Shown in pieces: positions 48,725 to 59,646 of a stretch of DNA of 64,000 bases. Positions within the stretch are counted from its first letter, which is position 1; each line of letters starts with the position of its first letter. Both the position numbers and the translations under genes were made by a program. The notes below the pieces were generated by a model, which did not search any database, had not been told where the DNA came from, and worked only from the letters and a program-made list of their open reading frames with translations. Origin of the DNA: Rhipidocladum racemiflorum (Eukaryota > Streptophyta > Magnoliopsida > Poales > Poaceae); NCBI GenBank assembly GCA_036346355.1, contig CM070572.1, positions 3,355,001 to 3,419,000 of the forward strand, written 5' to 3'.

Positions 48725-49298
48725 TGTGTGTCTATATATGTGTTTGTGTGTGTGTATGCTGACTCCCTGCTCCAGTCAGTAATGCATTATACTGTGTTGC
48801 CTTGTGAAATTTATTCGTGGAGTTTTCATCTATAATGCGTTTTGTAGTTACAAGTTTTAAAAAATATTTTAATTAATTACTACCATGTTTCATGCATGTA
48901 TGATATGCCTGTAAATCAAATACGCAACTAAAACCACCGCACGCAGAAATGAACTAGAGAGAATCGTGTGACGTCCATAGGAAAACAAACAACGGATCGA
49001 TTAATTAGTGCGACTGAATCAACCTAGCTACGAGAGCACTCGAGTGAAGCTAAGACCATGGGTCAATATACTAATCAGCAGTGCAACAAATATTCCTGCC
49101 GTCTCATGAAAGTCTCCATCAGTACAAGCAACTGGATCTGGATGCATGCATTCAATCTCCAAAGGACGAAAAACGTGGAAAAAGGAAGAAGAAATGGCGA
49201 GGAGAATTAATAACCACATCATGAATCATATGGTTTTTTGTTGCCTTTTTTTTTTTGCATGTGAAGAGGATGTGATGTCATGTTCTATGCTCCATGCA
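48725..49298. other. intergenic, nothing recognised
   Basis: Includes a short TGTG run at 48725-48762. No gene or defined element. Confidence 0.35.
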
Positions 49299-49311
49299 CA
49301 GGGCCGGCCCT

Positions 49312-49542
49312 ATTACAGCTTGAGCTCGGCTCGGTTCCGAACTCGAGCTTGATCTTGAGCTCGTAAGCTTCACCGAGTTGAGTTCAAATAGCTCGCGAAT
49401 CTACTCGAGCTTACTCGAGCCAAGCTCGAGCCTACTTAAGCTTGGACCGAGCCGAGCTCGAGTCTGAATCAAGGCACGAACCCCAACTCGAGCTTTTACC
49501 GAGCTCGACCCTGAGCGAGCTTGGCCTGTTTACAGCCCTACC
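49312..49542. repeat. GAGCTCGG-rich hAT-type MITE remnant
   Basis: Dense GAGCTCG/CGAGCTC motifs lead to a right end GGCCTGTTTACAGCCCTA, the kind of terminus found in TAGGGCTG hAT MITEs. The left end is missing, as it starts directly against the terminus of the host element. Confidence 0.6.
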
Positions 49543-50455
49543 TAGAGCGAATTTGAGACAATGGTCCTATGACCTATAGGCTATACTAAAGTAATTCTCA
49601 CTTGTAAATATGCCATTTAAATCATTGAACCTTTTATAATGACAAAAAATAAAAATTGATAGCATAAAACTTTTATTAGCAAATAAGGTCCAATACCATA
49701 GATATATGTAGTACGAGTTTCAACAACATGCTCTTAAGAACCAAAGAGGATGGAAAAAAACATTGCAAACACTAAAAGGAACATGAAAAAACTAACAAAA
49801 CCCTCTTAAGTCTTCACTATCAAAATAATCTTCAAAAACAAGTACATCAGTGGAGACCATAAGAGCAGCCATTGTGTCTTTCACCTGAATAACAAACTGG
49901 GACACGATCAGTCAATGACACTTACAATCATAAAAAACAAATCCTTGGAGCATTTCTCGATGCGAAATCATCAAGGACAGTATCAAGATCAACATTGTCT
50001 AACATATTTTTCTCAATACATAACATGGCCAAACCATTCAATCTTTCTTGTGAAATAGACGATCTCAAATAATTTTTTTCTATAATTTAATTTAGAAAAA
50101 CTTCTTTCAGCTGAGCAATGGTCACATGTATTATTAAGAGGATCCGTTAGGCAATTGAAACATTTGAATAACAATCTATAGCTCTAACGAACTCAAGAAT
50201 CTTAGCTGCTGACATCAACACATTTGGCAAAGTCACTTGCAACACTTTTAATTCAGAAAAAAGATCATCTAACTTAACATCAGTTGAGTTATCATGAGAA
50301 AAAGTTTTTGCAAAATTAGTGCATCGACGGGAAAAAGGTCCTCACGTCTCATTTGTCTGAGTAAAGGTAATAGATATGTTCATATAGACTAGACTTATAT
50401 ATTACCTGTATATACTAGTAAAAGATGCACAAAATCTGAGCCGCGTTGGTCCTTA

Positions 50456-50708
50456 GACTATCTCCAGCAATTTCCATTCATTCCATTCCATTCCCTTTTC
50501 CCTTCCTCATATTCATTCCATTTATTTCCTATCATCTCCAACAGCATCCCCTCAAGGGATTTGTGAAGGGATTGGAAAGAGAATCACTTTCTAAAGAGAT
50601 TCACTGTTTGAATCCCTTCTGAAGGGAATCGTGAAGGGAATCCGCTGGAGCACTTGGGATCTGTTCGCGAAGGGATTTGGAGGGGAAGAGAAGCTGCTCG
50701 AGATAGTC
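50456..50708. mobile_element. Tourist-like MITE (GACTATCTCC family), copy 2
   Basis: The TTA duplications at 50453-50455 and 50709-50711 flank inverted ends GACTATCTCCAGCA and CTCGAGATAGTC. It is 253 bp and lies nested in the dead hAT element. It reads inverted relative to the 33417 copy. Confidence 0.85.
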
Positions 50709-50943
50709 TTATGCTATCGAACTTTTTGTCCGGGCCAGGGCCGGCCCTGTCATGCATGCATGAGCAGTGGGGATGACATGATGTTTGGTCATCAATGACA
50801 TATGTAATGCAATCATCATATTAATTTGGAGTAAAAAGAGTAGAGTATCCATAAGGTCACATCTCACATCACGTGGGACTGGGGAAATCAGTACGTGGGA
50901 GATTAATTTTTTGTTGCACTTGCCGCGCGCGGTGTCGTCTTTC

Positions 50944-51487
50944 TAGGGCTGGAAACGAGCCGAGCCGAGCCCGGTGCGGCTCGGTCTAGTAGCGAGCCGA
51001 GCCAGGCTCGGCTCGGCCCTAAGGCGAGCCCAAAAAATCGGCTCGGCTCGGCTTGGGCTCGGCTCGCGAGCCAGCTCGTTGGCTCGCCGAGCCAGAATAT
51101 TTTATCAGAAAATTAAATATTTATACAATAATTCATGTATTTGCAATGAATAATATTATCTTACTAATTACTACTAACTAATAGTAGTTGCTTAGTTGCT
51201 CTCTATCACACTTGTAGGAAATGGAATTGTCTCAACATCATCTTCATCATCTTTTTCTTAAAAATATAAGGCATTAGTCATACTAAATTCCCTGCATGGG
51301 CTGGGCCGCCGAGCCAATTTGGCTCACGAGCCGGCTCGCGAGCCGAGCCGAGCCGGCTCGTTGTTTTTGCGAGCCTAAAAAACAGGCTCGGCTCGAGCTC
51401 GATCCGAGCCACGAGCCTGTGCGAGCCGAGCCAGGCTCGGGCGAGCCCGAGCCGAGCCATGAGCTACGAGCTTTTTTTCCAGCCCTA
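50944..51487. mobile_element. hAT-type MITE rich in GAGCC/GGCTC
   Basis: The ends TAGGGCTGGAAACGAGC and TTTTTTCCAGCCCTA are flanked by the perfect 8-bp duplication CGTCTTTC (50936-50943 and 51488-51495). Both arms carry dozens of GAGCC/GGCTC units, and an AT-rich core (51090-51290) separates them. Short open frames through the GC-rich arms are artefacts of the repeat. Confidence 0.9.
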
Positions 51488-51839
51488 CGTCTTTCCCATT
51501 AATTCATTGTATATATATAATATAATACTATGTTAAGGGGGAGAGCTCAGCTGCCTCGATGCATGGCTATACGCCAATTAAACTGTACGAAAAAGGCAAA
51601 CTATAAAACGATGGGAAAAAATCACGTTCACTCTTAAATGCTCGAAATTACGATGTTAATAGATGGAAAATGATTGTCGATTTTTATTAGTCTAGATTTT
51701 AATGGTGTAGTTCAATCGGATACTATATAGTATTTGAGCTGTCACAATTTACAAGAAACTAAGTGCGAATGTGTGGCGTCATGCCGCGCAGACACATGAC
51801 ACCTTGTGAGAGTGTTTTTCTAGAATCCCTAAGTTTCTT

Positions 51840-52235
51840 TTTACAAAAAATGTGGCCTAGGCTTGGGTGCAATTTTTTTGTGGATTTCTTGGGGAAATAG
51901 ACCTAGGTGTAATTCAAATTTTTGGATACAAAAGGGGTTTCAATGTAATTTAAAAAAAAAACGATTCAAGAATTTCGGGAGGGCCCTCTAATTGTATTTC
52001 CATAATTTTTGTGGAGCATTTGTTCAAAAAAAAACATAATTGAAAATTTTCGGCGGGCCTTGCAGCAAAAAAGGGGGCTTGGATGTAATCTGGAGCATTC
52101 CAGGGTCCTTTTCGAGAAAAAAACCAAACTGGAAACTCTCGGGGGTCTTGTAGCAAAAAAAAGAGGGACTTATATGTAATTTCGGAGCATTTTAGGGGCC
52201 TTTCCACAGGAAAAAAAAAACACGCGTCACGCATT
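51840..52235. repeat. degenerate ~90-bp tandem repeat
   Basis: Four or so units each contain a variant of AAAAAGGGGGCTTGGATGTAAT, then GGAGCATTCCAGGG, then an A-rich spacer and GAAACTCTCGGGGG. They are at about 51850, 51925, 52065 and 52155. The minus-strand open frame across it (52300-51950) simply reflects the repeat. Repeats of this kind are not tied to any family I can name. Confidence 0.6.
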
Positions 52236-52846
52236 GCGCGGGCAAAAATCCCGCTGGGCGACGCGAGCGTCGTCTCGTGGGAAGAGAGGACAAAATTCAC
52301 TAAAGCTGGGCTAACCGTTGAGTCAAGCGGGCGATGCGGCCGTGCTCGGAACGAACATGTAAGCCGAATTCACGCGGAGCCATGAATCCCGGGTCTAATA
52401 TATAGATATATAAGTATATTTTAAATCATATATAAGTATATTTTACACAAGGAATTCAGCTTAATCAAGCAGGCCATACTTGGAGACTTGGAGTTGGGGG
52501 ACATGCATGCATGCTGCTGGCTACCAGCCTGCCAGCAAGTGACGGCATGCCACTCACCAATTAACTAGATAGATCGATCACATGCGTTCAGCTAGTATCA
52601 ACATATGGACCACCCGATCAACTCTCAGGGTAAATTGCTCATATAATAGCCCACAAGTTTGCAGATAAGCGGCTGGATCAATAACCTGTACGACAAATCG
52701 TACTGTAAATTAACTCGATCGTTTGATTAATGCACATATGGGATCGATGATATTACTACATGCTGCTAGAATTTAAGAGTTAAATTGGTTTAATTAATAA
52801 TTTCAATGATCTAAGTGTATATACCCTCTATTGTCACAAATACATA
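52236..52846. other. intergenic, nothing recognised
   Basis: A short GC-rich piece (52236-52400) precedes AT-rich DNA. No gene or element is supported. Confidence 0.35.
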
Positions 52847-53106
52847 CTCCCTCCCGTCACAAATAGTTATTGTTTTGGACATCGATACGGTCTCTAAAAC
52901 ACAACTTTGACCATTAATTTCTATTTATAATATATTTATAAAATCTAATAAAACTATAATATTATGAAAGTGCTTTTTGAGACAAATCTACGTATATAAT
53001 TTTTATATGTCCAATTTAAATATCTAAAAAATATATTGATAGTCAAAATTTTGAAAGTTTAATCGCGACTATGTTCAAAACAACGACTATTTGTGACCAA
53101 AGAGAG
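52847..53106. mobile_element. Stowaway MITE copy 5
   Basis: TA duplications flank ends CTCCCTCCCGTCACAAATAG and CTATTTGTGACCAAAGAGAG. The 260-bp core is the shared family sequence in the inverse orientation to copy 1. Confidence 0.88.
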
Positions 53107-53109
53107 TAT

Positions 53110-53346
53110 TGTATGAGATATGTGCAATCAAACTTTTAAAAATTTGGTTATTGATATCATGTTAAACATTTGGATTGGATGCATGGAAAACATATGTATA
53201 GATTTGTCTGAAAAAATATTTTTTTTTCATAATATTATAATTTTATTAGATGTTATAACTATATTAAAGTAGAAATTAATAGTTAAAGTTGTGTTTTGAG
53301 AAACGTGTCAATTTCTAAAACAATATGTATTTTGTGACCGGATGGA
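53110..53346. mobile_element. Stowaway MITE copy 6, degraded
   Basis: It follows copy 5 immediately and matches the family in the opposite direction (CAAACTTTTAAAAATTTGGTTATTG, TAATATTATAATTTTATTAG), ending GTGACCGGATGGAG. With copy 5 it forms another inverted Stowaway pair. Confidence 0.72.
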
Positions 53347-53459
53347 GCATTTATATCTACGTGCATACATAAAGTAGCAAATCCATGCATGGTTGAAATT
53401 AAGAGAAATGCCAGATGCATATGACCATTATTTTTATCAAATACACATTTAGGCAATAT

Positions 53460-53600
53460 TATATATATATATAAATAATATTGCCTAAATGTGTATTTAA
53501 CACACACACACACACACACATATACATATATATATACATATATATACATATATATATATACACACATATATATATATATATACATATATATATGAAAAAT
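53460..53600. repeat. compound TA/CA microsatellite
   Basis: (TA)n at 53460-53472, an (AC)n run at 53501-53520, then alternating ATATAC units to about 53592. A short inverted copy of ATTGCCTAAATGTGTATTT flanks the left (TA)n stretch at 53435-53500. Open frames of Tyr-Ile repeats here are artefacts. Confidence 0.9.
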
Positions 53601-54206
53601 TCAAGCAAAATTTGGGTATATTTTTTGAAACATTTAGTTTTAGGGTATATACCCATCTATAATAATTCAAATGAAACCCATACCTTTGAAAATATATACT
53701 CAAATTTAAAGATTTGAACGAATTTAAATCACATGATTTGCTGATTTATATATATACTCAGCACATACCTACAATCAAACTATCATAAAAAAAGAAACTC
53801 TATTTCGAATTTCAGTTTTAACTTGTTTGAACTAGTTAACAAACTGGTTAATCTCAACATCCTAAAAATTTAAAAGAAAACTGAATGCAAATAAATAGGA
53901 GTATATGTGTGTGTGTGAGAGAGAAAGTAAGATGAGTTTTGGCCGATAAGATGTCGTTAGTGGAGTAGTACTAGCTACCCTCGATTGACACCATGTTTCG
54001 CCATTTATGATCGAGTAATTACGAACGAGAAATGCATTTACTGAATCTTTTAATGCATGCCAGCGCGTCATTGACTATTTTCCGTCAGAGGTAGGACTCG
54101 TAGGACTAGTGTAGTAGTACTCCACTGCTACGTACGTGCGCGATGCACTGGTCATGCAGATATGAATGGAACGTGGAGAGAAGGTAGGGACGAGGAAGTA
54201 AATTAC
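53601..54206. other. intergenic, nothing recognised
   Basis: AT-rich DNA with no gene, RNA or defined element visible. Confidence 0.35.
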
Positions 54207-54468
54207 CTCTCAATCTTAAAAATAACTGACGTTTTGAATATAGTGATGATCAAACTTTTAAAATTTTAATTATCGATATACTTTTAAATTTTTAAATTAG
54301 ACATACGAAAATTATATATGTAGATTTATCTTATGAAGTACTTTCATAAATATTATAATTTTATTAATTTTTATAAATATATTATAATAAAAATCAGTAA
54401 TCGAAGTTACTATATTTTAAAAACTATATCCATGTTCAAAAGTCAGTTTTTTAAAGACCAGACGAAGT
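54207..54468. mobile_element. Stowaway MITE copy 7
   Basis: It carries the shared core (TGATCAAACTTTTAAAATTTTAAT, TATATGTAGATTTATCTTATG) with an eroded left end CCTCTCAATC and right end AGACCAGACGAAG. Confidence 0.75.
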
Positions 54469-54711
54469 AAATGGCTATAATTAAAGTATGCCTCGTAACG
54501 GTGGACGCCACCATGCACAAAAGTTAAGCATGTCACGAGTCAAATTTATTTTGCAATAATCAGTACTACCCGGTGTACTACTCAAGTTAAGTAGGGCCTA
54601 GGAGTTATTTATAGACTGGGACAACATACTACTGTTAATTACATGTACTGCATTAATTAAAAATCATAACGCTCTGGAATCTAAACGGGTGTTTCATTAC
54701 GTTTGGGCTTA

Positions 54712-55085
54712 GGCTATTTCCGGTGTATGGTGTCATTCTTATTTAATATTTGTCACATACTAGGATAGGTTGTTGATGTGGCATATGAGTTAAAAGAGAA
54801 AAAGAGAGCAGTGCGATATCATCCTGGAGATACTGCTCTGGCTCCATCTCTAACACCTTGGTTTTCGGACGACACTGCATTGGGGTCGCTACGGTGTCTT
54901 CTCCACGCGTTTTTTCCTTTGGCGCGTCTTGTTTTACGCAGCAATTTAATGGACACATGCTGTCTTAGATACTGTAGCATGATACTATGCACTCGAGAGG
55001 ATGTTTCATCTAAACAGTATCATACTATGTATCCTACGTGGTTGTCTTGGATTTTAGAGTACGACACCATCCACTGGGAATAGCC
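54712..55085. mobile_element. Tourist/PIF-like MITE, 374 bp
   Basis: The TTA duplications at 54709-54711 and 55086-55088 flank inverted ends GGCTATTTCCGGTGTATGG and ACACCATCCACTGGGAATAGCC. The open frame inside (54778-55083) spans the right terminal repeat and has no recognisable domain. Confidence 0.85.
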
Positions 55086-55146
55086 TTACCCACTACGTTG
55101 GTCATAGGTGCAGCACTGTCGAATAAGAATAGAGGGAGGGAGGAAG

Positions 55147-56211
55147 CAGGGTTTCACTTTTCGTTTCGAACTAAAATTTTGACATCTCAGCGGTATCGAA
55201 ATTCGCGAAATTTCGCTTAAAACCGCTCGTTTGGAAAGTCAAATGAATTTGAAATCAAATAAAAAAAGCTCGAAACCTCCGAGCGAAAACCGTACGAAAA
55301 GCTCGAAAAACTGCTGGTAGTTGAAAAAATGGGGGAAATGTAGAAAAATTAGGGGAAACTAGTAAAAAAAATTGTTGCAAAATTTGCAAAAAGCCATAAA
55401 AAACCAAAAATATATTTGAATAATTAATTCAACAAATATTACTACTAAATATAATTGAATAAATATTGAAACATGTAGTGTGTTGTGGAGGTGTAGTCTA
55501 AAATTCTGATTCAAATGTTGCACTTATTTGATCAATTATGATTTTTGTAGGTTGTAGCAGATCCTGTAACAATGTATTTCCATTTATTTTTTATGCACTA
55601 CAGTTGATTGTTTAATACTTGTATTCGTGTTGAATATTTAGTTATTATATGGCTCTCTCTCTCAAAACAATAGGAAAAAAAATGATAGACGGTTTATCAC
55701 TAGAGGTCTCATATAATTCTATATTGATTGTTGACAAGTTAAACCGGGGATTTTGATTTAGTCTAATGATCTTTTAGCAGTTTACATGTGATTTTAAGAA
55801 AAACTCAAATGTTCTTTCTGAATACAAGTCATGATTTTATGGACAGTGCCCCTCTTGCCTCATGTGCTGGTTTTTACAAGAAAATATTGGTACTAAATAT
55901 ACTTCAATAAATATGGCCACTAAATATACTTCATCAAATATTTATACTTAATATACTTCAACAAATATTGCTACTAAATATATATAATTCAACAAATATT
56001 GCTACGAAATAAATTGAATGGCTCAAAAACATCTTCAAACTTTGTTTTTTAAAATAATATTCACATCAGAGGTCATAAAGCTATTAATGCTAATTATGGA
56101 GAAATTTTGGATAAATTTTTTGAATTTAAATTTGAATTTGAGCGAAATTTAAAACGATTTCCTTTTTTTGCTTGCGAGCGGTACGAAATTCGTTCGAAAA
56201 GTTGAACCCTG
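55147..56211. mobile_element. hAT-type element, about 1.07 kb
   Basis: The ends CAGGGTTTCACTTTTCG and CGAAAAGTTGAACCCTG are inverted, with mismatches. Subterminal sequences also match inversely (CGAAATTTCGCTTAAAACCG / CGAAATTTAAAACGATTTCC). The 8-bp flanks differ, so the duplication has eroded. The interior contains a short tandem set of TTCAACAAATATTGCTACTAAATA units (55900-56000). There is no transposase. It lies 27 bp before the LTR array. Confidence 0.75.
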
Positions 56212-56238
56212 CCCATGAGAGTCAACACAAAAAAACTC

Positions 56239-59200
56239 TGTCATGGTCCCATTTTTTTTTTCCCTAGTGTGTGAGCATGGGGGCAATTAGGTAATTCTTC
56301 CACCTTGATATTTTCCCCACTCCTTTTTCTCTCTCTCTCTCCCCACTCATCTCTCTTCCTCACTCGGCGCCTCCCTTCCCTCCTCACTCCCACCCCATGC
56401 GCCTCCCTCGCTCTGCGCCGGCTCGGCCGGCCCTGTGGCCGCCTCCACTGCCACCGCCTGCGTCTCCGGGCTGGTCGCCCCCACGCTCTTGCCTCCCGGC
56501 CCTTGCGTCGCTGGCGTCTTGCCGCCGTCGCGCCACGGGCCTCCTCCATTTGCCATCGCCACGGCCCAGTCGCCCTCTGCTCTGCTCGAGAACTCCCCCA
56601 CTCCTCACCTCTCCCTCCTCCTCACGGTGGCTCCTCCTGCGCCCGGCCCCTCCTGCGTCTGGCCGGTCTCCTTCAGCCGGCCGGCCACTGGTCACCCTCC
56701 TCCGTCTCGGCTCGCTCGCCTCCGGCCACCACCTCCACCACTCCGCCGCCTGTCGCCCTCTGCGCCCGGCCGTCCCCACCTCCACTCGCCCCGCCGTCTC
56801 CATACTCCTCGCCTGCCGCGCCTCCCACTCGGCCGCCACCTCCTCCGGCCGACCCCCCCTCTCTCCCTCGATGCAAGCCGACCCACTGTCTTGCTCCTCC
56901 TCTCCTTGCTCTCTCTCTGCGTTTTGTGATGGATGGTTGAAGTAGATCGGGTGTTTAGTTGTTGGTGCACGCCATGTGTTTGATAGAATGCCTAGTAGGT
57001 GTATGGTAGATGGGTGATTGCATGGTGATGTCGATGATTTGGGATTGTTACCCCTTCCTCTCCCTCCTCCTCCCTCCTCTTCCTCTCTCTCTAGCCATGG
57101 CAGCTAGGGTTAGGGTGTAGATTTGGGAATTTCCCCAAATTGATGCTTGTGTGTGTTACGTTGTGTATGAGTGTTGGTAGGGGTGTTGGTTTATAGTTGG
57201 CATTTTAAGTGATCGGCATGATGGATGGAAGATGGTCGCTACGCCTCAACGTATTTGGTTGAGGTTAATTGAAATTGAGAGTCCCATTACGTATGGGTTA
57301 CGTTTGGCAATGGTGGATTGATGCTGAGTTATCATCTGGGATGTGTTATGCTTGTCTAGATCACATAGCAGATGATTAATCGATGCTATGTTATGGGGTG
57401 ATGCCTTAAATGCTTATCGTCACACAAAGAATAGTCTTAGAAAGGGTTGTGGCATGGTGGGTGAAGGCCTGAATTCCTCGCTTGAAGAAGGTTGCTGCCT
57501 CCTCGTGGTCGGTGATGTTCAGAGGCTTGAATCATTATAGACTTAGCTTAGTATCAATTTGCGGAGTAGTTCGTTTGGTAATATAAACTCCAAATGTAGA
57601 ACAGTTCGTTGGGTGTTATGAACTGTAAGTGAGAACACGTGTAGCAAATCCGCTTTAGGGTGTTGATGCTAAACAACTAGTTCTCTAAGTGTGAAGGTAT
57701 GCCTATTTAGCTTCATTAGGACTTGGAAACACATGATTCGTAGGACCGTATGAAAGTCACGATTGGTTTAGTGAAATCCATCCTAAAGTGTTGCAATTCT
57801 GCGTAATGCTGTTCTCTTCTAATTTTGGGGAAGTTAAGGCAACGGTGGTCGCTTTGGGGTAGAGGTATGTGTAGGTGTTGTTTTGTGTTTAATTATAAAC
57901 TGAGTCACTAGTTTGGTTGGAATAGGGTCGGGCCTCTTAAGTTATTGCTTGGCTATGGTTATGGAGTTGTAACCGCATGTTTCCGTTTTGGCTTGTTGAA
58001 TCTTGCATTTTACCTTCAATTCCATTCAATTTCATTTGCATTACATACATCTCATTTTCATATGCATGGTTATCATGTAGAGAGCGAACCCGCGGAGGGT
58101 GACGTGGCCGTGATCGAGGGTGATCACGGTGAGCAGGTTGTTACTGAGACTCCAGCAGGCATCGTGCAAGCACCTAAGCATCTTGAACCTTTATATGATT
58201 CTATTTTTGAGAATAAATTGCTAAATTGTGAGTTACGTTTTGCATTAGGAGTTAATTGTGGGATAGGACTAGATCCCATTTGATGCACATACACCCATTG
58301 ATAATTGTTAAACACTTCCTTGAAGCTAATACTGTAATATAACTGAGTCAGCGCTTAGCCTTGCTTAGAGGTCGGGGTTCGGGCCAAGTGACGGAGGGTT
58401 CTGTCACTTGCGGTTGTTATTATTATACACACGCTACATTATGTTGGCTTGGGATTGGGAAAGGTTTTGAAAAGAAAATAAATTGTGGACCGGGCGGGGC
58501 ACCGAGTAGCGGCTTACGATGCCGCCACGCCGGAGTGTTCAAAGCGTAACACTTCCGGGATTTGCTTTACTTTTGTTAAATGCGTTGGTCGGTTCTTTTG
58601 TTGTATAGATAGGCGTTTCGATGGGCTTTTGGATTTGGTAATGGACGCCACGCCGTATGTCGGGTTCCGTTGTGTCTTCTTTAGCCGTTGATACCGCCGT
58701 GGTCTTTGTGGATGTCGTTTTACTTTCCATATATATATATCAACTGTGTTTTCTTGTCTGCTGAGTGGATGTCCGTAGAATCTAGAAAGGTCATGCCGAA
58801 ATTTTCCAGTTTTCGGAGTCTTGGTCTTTTTCTCCGTTCTTGCCTAGTTTGGAGTCTTGGCGTGGTTTTCAATCTTGGTTTGGTGGTTGTCGGGTTCGTC
58901 TTTGTGCCGTTGTTATCCGCTTGCGTGGTGGTTCAAAGTTTCGGTTCGTTGCCCCCTTTATGCAAATTGGATTGATATCGTATTGTTTTCCGGTATGCGG
59001 TGATCCTGGGCGTGTTTCGGGTCGCATACCGGGGGAATACCGGGGTTGTTGTCGAGTCGTTTGGACGTTCGTAGGGTTGTCTCCATTGGGCTTGGGTATT
59101 AGCATCAGGATCACCTCCGGTGATTGGTTGCTAGGATCCAAATCCGATGGGAGCAACTGTTCATCCAACAACTCGAGGACGATCTGGGCGGCTCCTCACA
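56239..59200 (+). mobile_element. LTR 1 of tandem retroelement array
   Basis: It starts TGTCATGGTCCC and ends GGCGGCTCCTCACA (2962 bp), immediately followed by the primer site. The order inside is: CT/GC-rich block (56305-56900), a long non-coding stretch, a short acidic open frame (about 58078-58283), and a TATATATATAT box near 58727-58740. The left flank is AACTC. The 211-codon frame at 56305-56940 is low-complexity and is not called a gene. Confidence 0.85.
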
Positions 59201-59646
59201 AGTTGGTATCAGAGCAAGGTGCATAAAGACGAACTTAAATTTGACGACCACTTAGGTGATTGATTAGGACTTGCATGATGCATTAGGTAGAGCTTAGTAC
59301 TGATTACCCGCCCTAGGTATATATTTAGGAGGGTTACGTTAAATGGTGAGCGTGGGAGAAACGATTACGTTGGAAACGTGCATTTCATGCCATGCATATG
59401 AGATTCATGCCATATCATGCATGCATATATCTTGCCATGTCATTTTGCATCCTGATCTATGTTTTCATGTAAGCTAGATTTGTAAACTTCATTTGTTTTG
59501 TGCTACTGTCTAGATTGGGTTTTAATTTAGATTTGTAGCTAAACCTAAGAACTTATCCATTCGTAGTTCTTGTATGTATAAACTCCATTCCAACTATGTG
59601 CTCCTTTTTGAATCTCGGGGCGAGATTCCCCTAAGGGGGGAGGATT
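59201..59646 (+). mobile_element. minimal internal domain 1: PBS to PPT, no gag/pol
   Basis: TGGTATCAGAGC at 59204-59215 is complementary to the 3' end of initiator tRNA-Met and sits three bases past the LTR. The segment ends with AAGGGGGGAGGATT (59633-59646), a polypurine tract, right before the next LTR. Just upstream, GAATCTCGGGGCGAGATTCC is the remnant of the pol C-terminal region typical of Del/Tekay chromoviruses. At 446 bp it cannot encode gag or pol. Confidence 0.85.

Larger units (their letters stand above)
49299..50749 (-). pseudogene. dead hAT element with transposase remnant and nested MITEs
   Basis: The termini are CAGGGCCGGCCCT (49299) and AGGGCCGGCCCTG (to 50749); only CATGCA is shared at the flanks, so the duplication is eroded or short. 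On the minus strand, about 50290 to 49950 holds broken frames reading PNVLMSAAKILEFVRAIDCY, then SAERSFSKL and SQERLNGLAMLCIEK. This is the C-terminal part of a TTF-type hAT transposase, with stops and frameshifts. A Tourist MITE (50456-50708) and a GAGCTCGG-rich repeat (49312-49542) are nested inside. It is not functional. Confidence 0.75.

Noticed and set aside
51950..52300. A 116-codon minus-strand frame
   Set aside because: Runs through a degenerate tandem repeat, which explains its internal periodicity.
53283..53717. Tyr-Ile repeat 'proteins'
   Set aside because: Translation of the TA/CA microsatellite.
56305..56940. A 211-codon open frame, plus overlapping frames on both strands, in the CT/GC-rich block of each LTR
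   Set aside because: Open in several frames at once, low-complexity Pro/Ser/Arg text, and disrupted by indels between the LTR copies; composition artefact.
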